Positions 35,092 to 46,203 of a DNA stretch of 64,000 bases are shown piece after piece; the stretch's first letter is position 1; every line of letters starts with the position of its first letter. The notes below the pieces were generated by a model. That model made no database searches and was not told where the DNA came from. It worked only from the letters and a program-made list of their open reading frames with translations. The DNA is from Xylogone sp. PMI_703 (Eukaryota; Ascomycota; Leotiomycetes): assembly GCA_021399445.1 (NCBI GenBank), contig JAJTUQ010000002.1, positions 5,766,001 to 5,830,000 of the forward strand, in the 5' to 3' direction. Position numbers and translations under genes: made by a program.

Positions 35092-36183
35092 TCATGCTAA
35101 AGCAGCACTGCCATTATACCTCTCCGTTGTCCATTCCCTAATCTTAGAGAAATTACGACACGTATGCCACTGGTTCGAATCAATAAACTCTTGGTTGATT
35201 CCCTCAAACCACCTAGTCGGGATAGGAGTCAAGTCTCCATAGCACATGATAGCTTGTCGAATGATATCGATACAGTGATCTAAGTATTGCATTATTAGAA
35301 TAAGTCAAGATATACTGAAACGCACAGCCTACCAATATGATATTGATGAACTTGTACGGGCTCTAAACTAGCATAATAATCCGCATAAATCGTTTTCCGA
35401 AGGGTGTTCTGATGTTTTAAATCAATTGAGCTGTTTTAAATAATAGAAATAGATTACCTACGACACAGTGCAACGTATGTAGCACATCCATCCTACAATC
35501 AATGTTAATCATGATTGATTCTTTTCAAAGGAGCTATGGATTCATGCCCTGCTGTGTAGACTGAGTTTCCGGGAGAATAATACTGATCATATTTATCTCC
35601 CCATGCATGTTTCGCTTCATTTTCGGTGATGTTTATATATCTTCCTAAGGAAATCAGTTGGCGGGAATGTGTTGAATATGTGCCATGCAGTCGCACCGAA
35701 AATAAGCTCCTCCCACGCCTGGTCCATCTCAGGACTAGGATCCCCGACGTATTGAAGTTCATCTTTTTCTTTAATAACATATGCGGTACCGTTATCATAA
35801 AAGCCAGCTGCGCCGGAGAAGCGAACAGGTATGTACTCAACGGTATCTCTTGCCGGAGCTACATGAAGGAGGCTCAGCATCTGATAAGGAATAACCAATT
35901 ATTCTAAGTCTTACCAAAATCTGTGGGATATACAAAATGTTTTGTCGCCAGGTTGTCTGGGATTCAGATACAGGAATATAGACACGCCGATGAAAATAGC
36001 TGTCGTCAATTGCCAAATGAATTCTCTTCTGGAGATTATCCAACTTCGCCGGGGTCCCGGAGATCCAGTATCGTTATCCGTTGAGTCTGCAGATGAGAGA
36101 GCATCAGCCCCGCCTTCCATATCCCTATCCTGATCTTTTATCAAACAATATTCTTCAGCTCGGTTTGGCTTTTTGGTTGCCAT
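35092..36183 (-). CDS. UstYa family (DUF3328) oxidase-like protein
   Basis: UstYa-type proteins catalyse oxidative cyclisation or C-H oxidation/chlorination in fungal RiPP and other natural-product pathways. 278 aa in six exons: 36183-35915, 35872-35697, 35644-35548, 35492-35462, 35408-35333 and 35279-35092 (837 nt). There is one membrane helix after a charged N-terminus (FIWQLTTAIFIGVSIFLYL), then VEYIPVRFSG and PSPEMDQAWEEL. Both HxxHC motifs are present: HTLHC and HIDHC. The third intron must begin with GC (GG/GCATGA) rather than GT to join GNSVYTAG to MDVLHTLHC. The first intron (42 nt) is placed by frame only. No precursor peptide gene with Kex2-type repeats was seen nearby. Confidence 0.85.
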
Positions 36184-37548
36184 TTCGTGGAAACCTGCAC
36201 TGGGCTCGGGTGTTTATTTTCTAACGATAACATTGCCACGATATAAACGCTAATAGACGTTCTCAAATTCTAAACTCATACATGCTAGGCTAAGAGACAA
36301 GTAAGGCCAGCATTCCATTCTGACGTTAGCTATCTACAAATTGCTGAAGGCGACTACCCCACGTGTATGAATGTGTCGATGATCTCATTGCATTTATGAA
36401 TACGATTATGGAAGGTATTTTGCTAGTGCTTACACCGTTAAAGCACGTCCGGCCCTAAATGCTCAATTAGACGAACAAGACCGAGCAATTTGCCCTATCG
36501 AGAAAGCCTACCCTCCGTACTTAAGTTTTATACATAAAATTTTCTCGTCAAACGATCATATATCAAATTTTCTGAGATATTTCACAACAAAAAGTCAAAT
36601 TATACCTCAAAGGGGAACGCTTCACGTCTATTGCATGTGACAAAATCTACCGAGACGTTACATTCATAGATCCCTTACGTGAGAAGCAGGTCAGGCTGAT
36701 AAAAATAAAAAATTTGTTCACGGGCAGCTACGCACCATAAACACAGGCAAAACTTATGTTTCATGTTTAACATATATCTTATATGTTGATGTTCAATGTT
36801 TTCTTATAAATATTGTTATTGTAGACTTAGGTAGTATGAGCACAATATTAGCTAAAACTTGGTGCTCTATTTTGGGCCATTTAATTTGAGAACATCTGAG
36901 AATATGGATTTTCGGTGAGTATCAGATATTTTGCTCACTCAATTTTAGGTAGATGAATAAGTAAAGTCGATCCGTAACAAAATGCTAAGTGGTAGCTTCT
37001 CTTGGCATAAGCTCATCGTGGAAATTGGCCTTGTTAGACTAATCAGATAGCAGACATAATAATAGATCAGATTCCGATGATAAAGCTTGTCCAATCGCCG
37101 CTCGAAATGCTTTGAGATAGATGGTGCATATTCATACCATTCATAACTTTTTCCGCTAGTATTATTTATAGGTCAGTCGCACCTCGGAGCTCTGTAGTGG
37201 AAAGTCAAAAGTTCGGCAAAGAATTACCATATATACTACTGAGCATGTTCCTTCACTCAGGTGTGAGCAAGTTTAATTACTCTGTAAGATTCTGGATATT
37301 GTGCATAAATGAAATGATTCGTTCCGCCTTAGTCACTCAAGCGACATCCTTTGCGATTGGAATTGCCATCTATGATGAACAGAATTGAAAGCCACAGCAG
37401 TTTACAATCACCTTACATTTACAGTCAACTGTCTTCAATTTGAATGGTACATAATATGACTATCTGGTAATCATCCCTCATTGCAACGTGCTACATATAC
37501 ATCCATAGAGGCTAAGGATACGGGTATCTACCTTATCATCGCGCTGAA
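36184..37548. other. Intergenic, about 1.4 kb
   Basis: AT-rich. I looked on both strands for a small secreted precursor with repeated peptides and KR sites, as expected next to a UstYa gene, and found none. A spaced variant of the island motif, TCGGAGCTCTGTAGTGG, lies at 37184-37200. Confidence 0.5.
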
Positions 37549-38568
37549 TTATCCAGAAGCTTTAGCGGCAAATTCAAGCATACGCCTGAGGACATCATCA
37601 TCAGTGGGATTGCCTTCTCCCTTAATGGTTTCGAAGGCAGGATAGAGCACTGCCTTCTCAATTTCCTTGTACTTCCCATCAGAAACGTAAATCACATCTC
37701 CATGTCGGCTGGAGTCGGCCATCAGATAAGCAGCAGCGCGCGCAACTACCAAACCAGGCTGGGGCTCGTGTGAGGCTCCACTCATAAGTCCATCCATGTT
37801 AGGGAGGATGTTTGTTGCCGTCCACGATGGCATGAGAGTGTTGATGCGGATGGGAAGTCCCGCGGCCTCGATCAACCGTGCAAACCCTCTGCCGAATCCA
37901 AGTACGCCATGTTTAGCCGTCGCTGCATGATCATGTAAGTTTGATGTACATCATACTAGAATGAAGTTGTCTTGCTCTTTACTTACAGTAGTCCACGGCT
38001 CGAAGAGGTTGCAAACCAGTACTGGAGCCCATGAGTACAACAGCTCCGCCTTCTGGCTGCTGTTTTAAATAATGAACAGCCAAAGAAGCTGTGTTGAGCA
38101 CGCTTTTCAAGTTAATTTCCAGAGTGTCGTGTACTGGTTCCTTCGGGTCCCCATTCTCATCAGTTTCAAGAACTACATAGTTAGCACGAGGACCGATGCC
38201 AGCATTGGCAAAGGCGTAGTTGACTTGGCCGAATAGTTCCTTTGCTTTTTTGAACAGTGTGTTTAAGTCGGTCCAGCTGGTCACATTTGTCTGCACAAAC
38301 AAGAAAGCTGGATTCTCCGCTAGCTCAGGGGCACTTGGTGACTGGATATCTCCACTGACAACTGATGCTCCTAGCGACAACAGCAGTTTAACGGTAGCTA
38401 AGCCTATACCAGACGAGCCACCTGTGATGGTCCGGACAGGTTAGTTAGACAGAAACGGATGTAGCTAGGAATGCTCCGTGGAGTCGGTGGACTGGCTGTA
38501 CCTGTAACGATAACAACCTTGCCTTTAAGGCTAGTTAGGTCTTCATCCTTGATAAGAAACTCGGCCAT
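37549..38568 (-). CDS. Short-chain dehydrogenase/reductase
   Basis: 291 aa; exons 38568-38502, 38421-37987 and 37922-37549 (876 nt). The cofactor loop GKVVIVTGGSSGIGLAT is followed by VVSGDIQ, an acidic residue favouring NAD(H). FANAGIGP stands for NNAG. The active site is LMGSSTGL and VDYSTAKHGVLG (Tyr and Lys). C-terminal RHGDVIYVSDGKYKEIEKAV fits fungal 15-hydroxyprostaglandin-dehydrogenase-like SDRs. Whether it belongs to the island is uncertain: its own proximal promoter lacks the shared motif. Confidence 0.92.
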
Positions 38569-40586
38569 GATGAGGTGATGTAATACGTTTTTAATGGATT
38601 AACAGATTAAGAGTGTTTTTTCAGAATCTTGCAGACCGCTACCAGTATTTATTACGGTAGCCAAACAGACAATTCCTTTAACCAGTATAGACTTGTGGAT
38701 GCCTTATATCATCCCTGATTGCTACGGAAGTGGCTCGTTAAGGGAACTGTCCCGTGGGCTGGCCAATAAATACCAGTAAGGAAGACGACTCGAGGACGAA
38801 CATGAGGGACGAAAAAATCAGGGGATCAATTGTTCTCAAAGGCCCTGCTGCGTAAGAGCACGCGAGACACGCCGGCCCTGAGCTCCCCAGATGTCTTAGA
38901 CTGTCGGTATTCATGCAGTTGGAACCTAAAGCGGGTGGCACTACCGGTACAGAGCGGGCTATGAAGTAAGGTACGGAGAGTACACAAGGCACCACTCCAT
39001 AAATGGTTGGTAACACCTTCGAAATGAAACTCTTAACACATCATGGGTCGACGACAAGAAATGTGGAGCTGCTCTGATTGACTCGTCCACGCACACTGCG
39101 GTACGGAAATTTCTTTATTCTCTGCAAGTCTATCTGCTACCACATTTAGTACTGCATCTGGAATTGCATGTTAGCCACTCGGTGCACTCAACCAAGGAAT
39201 TACTTGCAGTCCCCAAAACCAAGTTGTTGCGAGCTGCAGCGGAAGTGCTCCCCAGGAGCAAAAGAAGCAATTTAGAAGTGGCGATTAGCTAGGAAATGAC
39301 AATTTGTAACCGCGCACGAATTACCAAGACAAGACATGATCGTCTCAGCTAAGAACCCAGTAGCTTGTAAGTGTCGCACATCCTGTACGCAGTCCAGTAC
39401 AGTACCGTACATGCCGGCAGCGGTACTATGCTTCCGGCGGATCGCACATACTCCCGCCCTGCCAAAAGACGATTTTATCGCAGCGAGCGTAGGCACAAAA
39501 CAATGAAACGGACGGACAGCGGGGCCGGTTGCTTAGTGGAGCTTTTGTGGTCAGGGGCAAAGCCAAATTAGAGGTCTTACGGAGGTATGAACTAACTCAA
39601 AATTGCTTTATTACTAACAGTTGTCAATGCTACTCTATCTCGTCTATGTAGCTCATGATTCGTGCACCGTCACTAGAGGCAAAAAAGGAAATAACGGTGG
39701 AATTTCCCTGCCAAGTAAAATTGGGGACCTGTCAAACTTGCCAATCCAGTCTAAAATCCTTGTCTACCACAGTAGTGCCGGATCGAAGACTGCCCAGGCC
39801 CTCGCGGATCCAAGTTTTTACTCGTAAAGGGAACGGGAACGGGAAAGCCTTTAACGGGGACATTGCCGTCCGCAATGGCACAATGGCTACAATGATTCAA
39901 TTGTTTGGAGTCCTGTAGAGCTGAAGTTGCAGGAAAACAAAACTTCAACTACCGCATTGTGATCACAGTTATTCCGCCATCCACGACCATTTATACAGTA
40001 GAGCAAACCTGACAAGAGACAGCATGGTCTAGACTTCCGCTAGTTCCAGTAAATCACCCCATGGTCCACACGACCTTTGCCTTTGATCGAGATGCCCAGG
40101 CTGTGCCCGCGAGTACACTGTCTGGCCATTTTAGATAGATCCAGTACCCTAAACCCTCCCAAGCCGTTCATGCCGGGCCGTGTACAAGGGCAGCCAAGCC
40201 TATGTTACAGAAGCCGCGTGTAGCACAAGATGTCTGCCCGTCTCCAAATGCCGATGTTGCTAATATGCTCTCTTAAAAGCGATCTCAACGTGACAGTTAC
40301 GTACCCGAATCCAATAGTGCCTGTTCTTAAGTTCGCTTGTTATACCCCTTGACACGACTAGGGTAAAAACAGATTGAAGATCACTACTGTACGAAGGGAT
40401 TTCTTTTTCCATCGCAAGATGTAGGATGTTTCGCATGGCAAAACAAAACCAGAGACCTACCACACCAAGACTTTCGTGCGAAATGCCTCAAAGAAAAGAA
40501 AGAAGAGCCTCCATTGCTCTTCTTCTTTAAGCATCGTATTCCTCTGCATCTTGCTCATCACTCAAGACTCAACTGACGCTACAATC
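38569..40586. other. Intergenic, about 2 kb
   Basis: Moderately GC-rich compared with other spacers, with many short ORFs on both strands (about 60-92 codons), none with a domain I recognise. May be a boundary between functional blocks. Confidence 0.5.
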
Positions 40587-41908
40587 ATGGTCGATCCAGT
40601 GGGGGACGGCGTTCCGCTCTTCCATGCCTCAATAATATTATTGTGCTTAACTTGGATTACGTTTCTGGCCCGGATAGGAGTTCGAATATGGAGACAGGCG
40701 CTGGGCTTGGATGATATGTTGATGTTCATAGGCATTGTATGTGTGCAACCAACTTCTTCTCCGTCTTATGATTTGGCAAACATCCTAATGATATCGTAGC
40801 TCCTCTTCACAGTCACAGCAAGCCTGTGCATTGTCTGCTGCTTCTATGGATCCGGCCAACTTGCTGCGGCGCTGCAGCCCAGTGATATCATGCAAGGAAC
40901 GAAGGTGTGTAATATCGCTCCATTCTATTGAGAGACGTAACATGGTGAAACTGACCACTACCAAAAGCTCTTCTTCATCGCTGAATTCTTCTACTCCTCT
41001 GGAGTTGTCGCCATCAAATGCAGCATTGCCCTAACTCTCCTCCGTATCGCCGACTCACGCCGTCGATTTACTTGGACTATCCGGGGCATTATGATTGCAA
41101 GCGCTATTTCGGCCATCATATTCATGGTTGGGGTCGCCAACATCTGCCATCCGATCACCACACTATGGGGCGAGACCACCACCGGATCTTGCAATCTCCA
41201 ATTGAACAGCGACGTCAGCTTCTTCTTTTCTGCTATTGAAATCATTACTGATTTTACGCTGGCGATCTTGCCCGGAGTTCTGCTGTGGAACATTCAGATG
41301 AAGTTGTTTGTTAAATCCTCTGTTGCTGTTATTCTTGGGCTGGCTGCATTGTAAGCACTTCCACTATATTAGCACCCTCCCCCTATCCGAGTTATCCATG
41401 TTTTCCCCCAAATATAAACCCATATTTTCTGCTAACCGATTACAACTCCAGCGCGAGCTGCGCTACAATCATCCGACTCCGATACCTCAGTCTGTACAAC
41501 AATCCTAAGGAATTCATGTTCGGCACCGGTAAAATCGGCCTGTGGTCCATAATTGAGGAAGGCATCGGTATTGTAGCCGGCTCACTCCATGCCCTACGAC
41601 CTCTGCTGTCCCTCTCTATTTTTGGCGGCACCACGCATGACAAAAGCAGCGGCCCGTCATCAGGAAGTAGACTAAAACAGTCGAGAAGTGGACATCAGGA
41701 ATTGGGTGCACATGTTAAGCTGAACAGCTTGCAACGAGAGGAGCAAGGGGGAGAGAGGAGTGAGGACAGGGATAGGGATGGGGATGGAGACAGCCAGAAA
41801 CATATATTGAAAGAGACGCAGGTCACCGTGATGTCGAATGAGCAGGCTGCTGAGCCCGGAGAATGGGAGCGGAGCCAGGTGTTGGGGTGGAAGAAAAGTA
41901 AATATTGA
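40587..41908 (+). CDS. Rhodopsin-domain integral membrane protein (Pth11/SAT4-like)
   Basis: Seven-helix plasma-membrane protein of the fungal rhodopsin-domain family, whose characterised relatives act as surface receptors. 364 aa; exons 40587-40736, 40800-40904, 40968-41350 and 41452-41908 (1095 nt). Helices are visible around HASIILLCLTWITFLARI, LLFTVTASLCIVCCFY, IAEFFYSSGVVAIKCSIALT, GIMIASAISAIIFMVG, IEIITDFTLAILPGVLLW and VKSSVAVILGLAAFA. Other family hallmarks are LGLDDMLM after helix 1 and ATIIRLRYL. The cytosolic tail is hydrophilic and rich in Asp/Arg/Glu (ERSEDRDRDGDGD), a likely regulatory region. Confidence 0.9.
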
Positions 41909-42563
41909 ACACTGATTTAGTTTTTATACCGGATGATGCAACGATATTGTTAACTATGTTCAGCTATTGCCTTATCTTGATTCAGATTTGTGCTACCTCA
42001 TGTCTCGATTTACGCCGCTTCACTTCGAAAATCGTGATATTTGGACCATATATGTCTCATTCTTTTTGGCTCTGAGTCGTCTAAAGGAATTTTGGGATGC
42101 TGAAGGTCGACTCTCAGACTCAGGGGTTGTGTGGTCCGCACAGACTTCGAGACCACGAACCATACTGTACGAGGTTTCTGAAACCTCATACAAATCGACC
42201 GCTCAGATGCAAAAAACAAAACCACCATAACCCCACGCCCTCAACACTCGCGCTCAATAGAAAATCTTGCTTTTGGTTATTGCTTCTTCTCCCTGTAGTT
42301 ACGCGTTTCTTCACTTCTCAGACTATGGCACTCTCTATCGCCTATGCCATTGTCGACACTATTCAAGGCGCCCTAGACTTCAGAATTCCTCACACATATA
42401 GCCTGTGCAATTATACTTCCTAACCAACTCCTTTTTAAGCCTTATTTCTCCCAGTAGCTGTTCTGACCAGGCCTTTAGTTCAATGCTATGCATCGAAGCT
42501 TCAATCTGAGGTAGACCGTTCTTTCGCACTTTCATTATCTGTGAAGAAATGTCTCATTAACCA
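41909..42563. other. Intergenic, about 0.65 kb
   Basis: Only ORFs of 70-110 codons without recognisable domains on either strand. Confidence 0.5.
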
Positions 42564-43393
42564 TTATTTCTCCGTCACGGGCCCCACACAATGTATTTCT
42601 CCAGTTTTAGATCGCGCCATAGCGGATTCAATCTCTCCTGGGTCAAAAAAGCTAACAGCACCGGGCGGCCTCCAACTCTCGTTTGAGCTCTCCATGTGGA
42701 GAACTCTCCTTCGTCGGTGGATAATCCAGGCCAGAGTAGCGGAAACTATAACCACTGCGGCTGGTACAGCAATTCCAATACCAATCTTGGCGCCTGTTGA
42801 TAATCCACCGCCGGTCATGGCAAGCTACTAGCAATCAGTATCTGCACCGATATCACTATGATCTCTCTTTCATATTTGTATATGTACATTAGTGTCCAAG
42901 GAAATGAACTCATACCCTGCGTAGCTCCTAGGAACCTTTCTACCACGCTGCTACGAGACTACTCCTCAATGGTTTAGCCGAACCAAGGAGAAAAGAACTT
43001 CAATTCACAGCAAACAGTAAAAGAAACGTAAAAAATGGGCCAAAAATCAGTTATGAAAAATAGTGGTCTAATTTCTTGGTGTCGTTTAATGTGTAGAAAC
43101 TGAGATTACTGAGGCTTTGAAGATATACTGTGGTGAGCCCCGCCACTAAAGAGGGAAAACTCTAAGCCTCGTTACTGATGCGGTATTACAGTAGCAACCA
43201 CTGTTGTTATTAGCCATCTTTGGGCCACAGCTCCGTATCCTACGGAGTAAGCATCAGCCGCAATCTGACACGCTGTGCAGCCTGTGCTAGGCAGAATTGG
43301 ATAATGCGTCATACTCTGGAGGAACATGTATACTGGCTCGACAGGCTTGCTGACACCGAAATAAGGCGGTAAAGAACAACGCCACCATATCAA
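42564..43393 (-). pseudogene. Relic of a secreted or single-pass surface protein
   Basis: Two fragments lie in order on the minus strand. The upstream piece (43393-43172) contains TGCTACQIAADAYSVGYG and AQRWLITTVVATVI, resembling a Cys-rich ectodomain segment I have seen in fungal surface proteins. The downstream piece (42818-42564) has a juxtamembrane and membrane segment (LSTGAKIGIGIAVPAAVVIV) followed by a stop-transfer RRRR and a cytosolic tail. The roughly 350 bp between them is too short and has stops in all frames that I checked. No signal peptide exon was found. Read as a decayed, internally deleted gene; an intact but heavily spliced gene cannot be fully excluded. Confidence 0.35.
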
Positions 43394-44005
43394 TCGCGCA
43401 TTCTCCCAAGGAATATTTTACCAAACCTAAAATGCTACGCTGGATATCCCGCAAATCTCAACACATTCTGAGCCTAGTCGAGGCCAGAACTGCACACATT
43501 CCAGCTTGGTCAGAAATTTGTTCCGCTTCTTAGAACCAGAACACGTTGGTACGGGCAAGAACAAAGGATTTTGCTGGGACACGGTAAAGATCTTTAAAAT
43601 CAAGTCAAAACTGATAAAAGAAAATTGTCGACGTAACATGTCCAATTGGAAAAAGGACAAGAATTTAGCAGACAGGTTAGTAGGTTAGCAGATATTATAT
43701 TTGTATAGTAGTAAAAGTGGTTGCTTAACCACTATTAATCCCTACTATTTATGAATAAGTCAATATTTACATTTAGGCGGCTTACTACTTGACACAAACG
43801 GTAAAAAAATATGTCACAAGATCAGGCGTTACTTACCCGGTTACTTGTAATACTTTTTCTAAGAGATATCTTTTCAGCTGCTCATATTCCCAGTATTATT
43901 TAGAGAGGCGTCTTTTTCAGTAACCCTGTATATTATGCAGAGCGCTCTATAATGAACTAGTTATCTATACGTGTATGCATGCGTAGATCTTTGACATAGG
44001 GGGTA
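43394..44005. other. Intergenic, about 0.6 kb
   Basis: AT-rich toward the SMP-30-like gene. One 77-codon minus ORF (43427-43660) without recognisable domain. Confidence 0.45.
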
Positions 44006-45016
44006 TCATATCCAGAACCCTTTTGTGTCAATAGCCACAACCTTGCCATTTTCGGTCACTGTTCCATTCACGGGAGCAGCCATAGCTCCATTTGTCGTTA
44101 CATACAATATATGTTTGTCTTTCCAAGTCTTACCAAAATGAGTTGCAGTGCATCCAGCAACAGTCAGCTCAGACACTGACCCTGCAACGGTAATTATCTT
44201 GTGGTCAGCCCCTACTACGATTACCCTATTGTCTGGATTAGTTGCGATCCATGCATTGCCAGCTTCATCAAAGGTGAAGTCATCCATAAAGACCCCAGGC
44301 TTTGCCACTATTTCAGCACTATTGCCTTTTGCAGGCTGCCCATATCTATCAATCTTGAGACGGTAAAAAATCTTAGCGCTATAATTCGTCCAGTATAGGT
44401 AACCGTTGAGGATATGAAGGCCGTTTATGCCGATCTCTACTGCAGAAGCAGGTGGAGCTTTCATCTCAGGAAGTTCAATCAAGACTTCATAGGCAGCAGT
44501 TTTCGCATCAACTCTCCACACAGCACCAAGAACCGAATCAGCTATCAGTACCTGTGCGGCCCTCCCAGGAAGCGTCTCTAGACCATTTGGGAATTCGGCT
44601 TCAGGAATGCTCACAACTTTGGAGATACGAGGTTGCTGATGATTGAAGTCTAATTTCCAGACGGACCAAGATCCCTTTTGGCTGGTGACGGTGGAGGCTG
44701 TGAAATTGCCAGCAACGGTAATAAAGACGTCAGGCGAAATCTCACAGATGCCAAGAACTGAATTCACTTCCGGAAAAGAATAAATGAGCTCAACCGATTG
44801 AGATGATGGATCTAGCAAGTACACGTCTGGCCTGGAAATAAGGGTTAGGAGCTGCTTTCCATTGGCTCGGATTGCAAAATTCTCAATCAACGTTGGCTCG
44901 TCAAATTGATAGACTGTGGTCGTATGAAGAGGTAGTCCCTGAGACTTGAGAGAAGTGCATAGAACGACCTTGGCTAGGGAAATAAAGGCCAAACATGATG
45001 ATAGTAGGTGCTTCAT
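44006..45016 (-). CDS. Secreted SMP-30/gluconolactonase-like beta-propeller protein
   Basis: Six-bladed beta-propeller of the SMP-30/LRE-like superfamily, 336 aa, intronless, with a signal peptide (MKHLLSSCLAFISLAKVVLC). Repeated blade strands are apparent: NGKQLLTLISRPDVYLLDP, SVLGICEISPDVFITVAGN, AAQVLIADSVLGAVWRVDA, GLHILNGYLYWTNYSAKIF, DDFTFDEAGNAWIATNPDN and HILYVTTNGAMAAPVNG. Asn/Asp residues in the blade ends could bind a metal. Fungal relatives with this architecture and a signal peptide include hetero-Diels-Alderases of tropolone-sesquiterpenoid pathways (EupF/AsR5 type) as well as uncharacterised lactonases. Which applies here cannot be told from sequence alone. Confidence 0.88.
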   Translation of the reverse strand: MKHLLSSCLAFISLAKVVLCTSLKSQGLPLHTTTVYQFDEPTLIENFAIRANGKQLLTLISRPDVYLLDPSSQSVELIYSFPEVNSVLGICEISPDVFITVAGNFTASTVTSQKGSWSVWKLDFNHQQPRISKVVSIPEAEFPNGLETLPGRAAQVLIADSVLGAVWRVDAKTAAYEVLIELPEMKAPPASAVEIGINGLHILNGYLYWTNYSAKIFYRLKIDRYGQPAKGNSAEIVAKPGVFMDDFTFDEAGNAWIATNPDNRVIVVGADHKIITVAGSVSELTVAGCTATHFGKTWKDKHILYVTTNGAMAAPVNGTVTENGKVVAIDTKGFWI

Positions 45017-46203
45017 TGTTATAGACTATAAAATTGGAGTTCTGGTTAACTTTATCCGCTAGTAACAGATGAACAATTCTAATGATGAGAAAGGATTCGT
45101 CTTATTTATCTCTCTGTGAAGTACGCAGAAAAGGTATACTCAATTCTCGGCCATTGAATCACCTGTAGAATACAACCTCACACGGGATTCTGTATTGTCC
45201 TATCTCCGTGTGCTCCCCTAAAAGCCTCGCAGTCTGAGTGTATAGCTGCAGGACTTGGATTTATAAGCCGCTTATTAGCAGAAGCCAAGGAATTATTTCT
45301 TCCTACGATTGGCCTTACAAGTTAATAATGATATGCCAGATGCACAATAATAATTAGTCCATTTACAGTCAATCACACGCCATAATTCAGATTAGCGTTA
45401 ATGGTAGTGCTGGCTGTCCACATGTTATTTGCAGCAGTGACTCATCACGTCCTCATAATAACCACAAAATCTAATTATCACCATAGTATACTATAGCCTG
45501 TATTTGGTATATGGATCTATGGATGAAGATGTAAGTTCATAAGCTTTACCTAAGAGGGGCTTATACGTGGATTTTACGACTAGATACCCGGAGAAAATGT
45601 AACTGTATGAGATAGACTCTTCATTGAATATAAACTCTTAGATGACCAGGCTATTCCATGCTTACTATAGATCGTATGCAGAACCCCGTTCCCTCATCAT
45701 GTTGGTGTTACAGCTGTCTATTACAAATCATTCTAGTTCATCCTAGTATGGTATATTCTACCTCCTAGACCAACAAAACTTGGACTGTCTCGAATGTGGT
45801 GGGCAAGCCACTCTCACGCTATCGATCAAATGAAGTCCTGACAAAAATATTTGGCATCTATCGGCGATAACTAGTCGCTGGCCAATCGCTTATGCGGCCT
45901 TTGCGGCGTTACTGTCGCCCACAAGCGGATGTCCGACGATTGGAGCTGAAATCCTGGCTCGTGTCAGATTATGGTGTCTATTACTAGAATGCTATTCCTT
46001 ACATCACGCCTTAATGCTCAATATGCTGCAGTGGAGGATGCGGTGGGTTATTGGGGCCGTAAATGCAGAGAAGAGGATCGAAGCTACTGTTGTTTAAACA
46101 GTAGGTTCCAAGCGATGGGACGGGTCTGCTATGTCAGTAGCCAAGAAGAAAACAACAAAACGAAGGTAACCTTGGTGAATGGCACAGTAAATTTGTATTT
46201 TTA
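45017..46203. other. Intergenic, about 1.2 kb
   Basis: AT-rich spacer. A plus-strand ORF at 45971-46279 has no recognisable domain and overlaps the end of the opposite-strand LolA-like gene, so I do not call it. Confidence 0.5.

Noticed and set aside
36184..37548. RiPP precursor gene next to UstYa
   Set aside because: No ORF with signal peptide plus repeated KR-bounded peptides on either strand.
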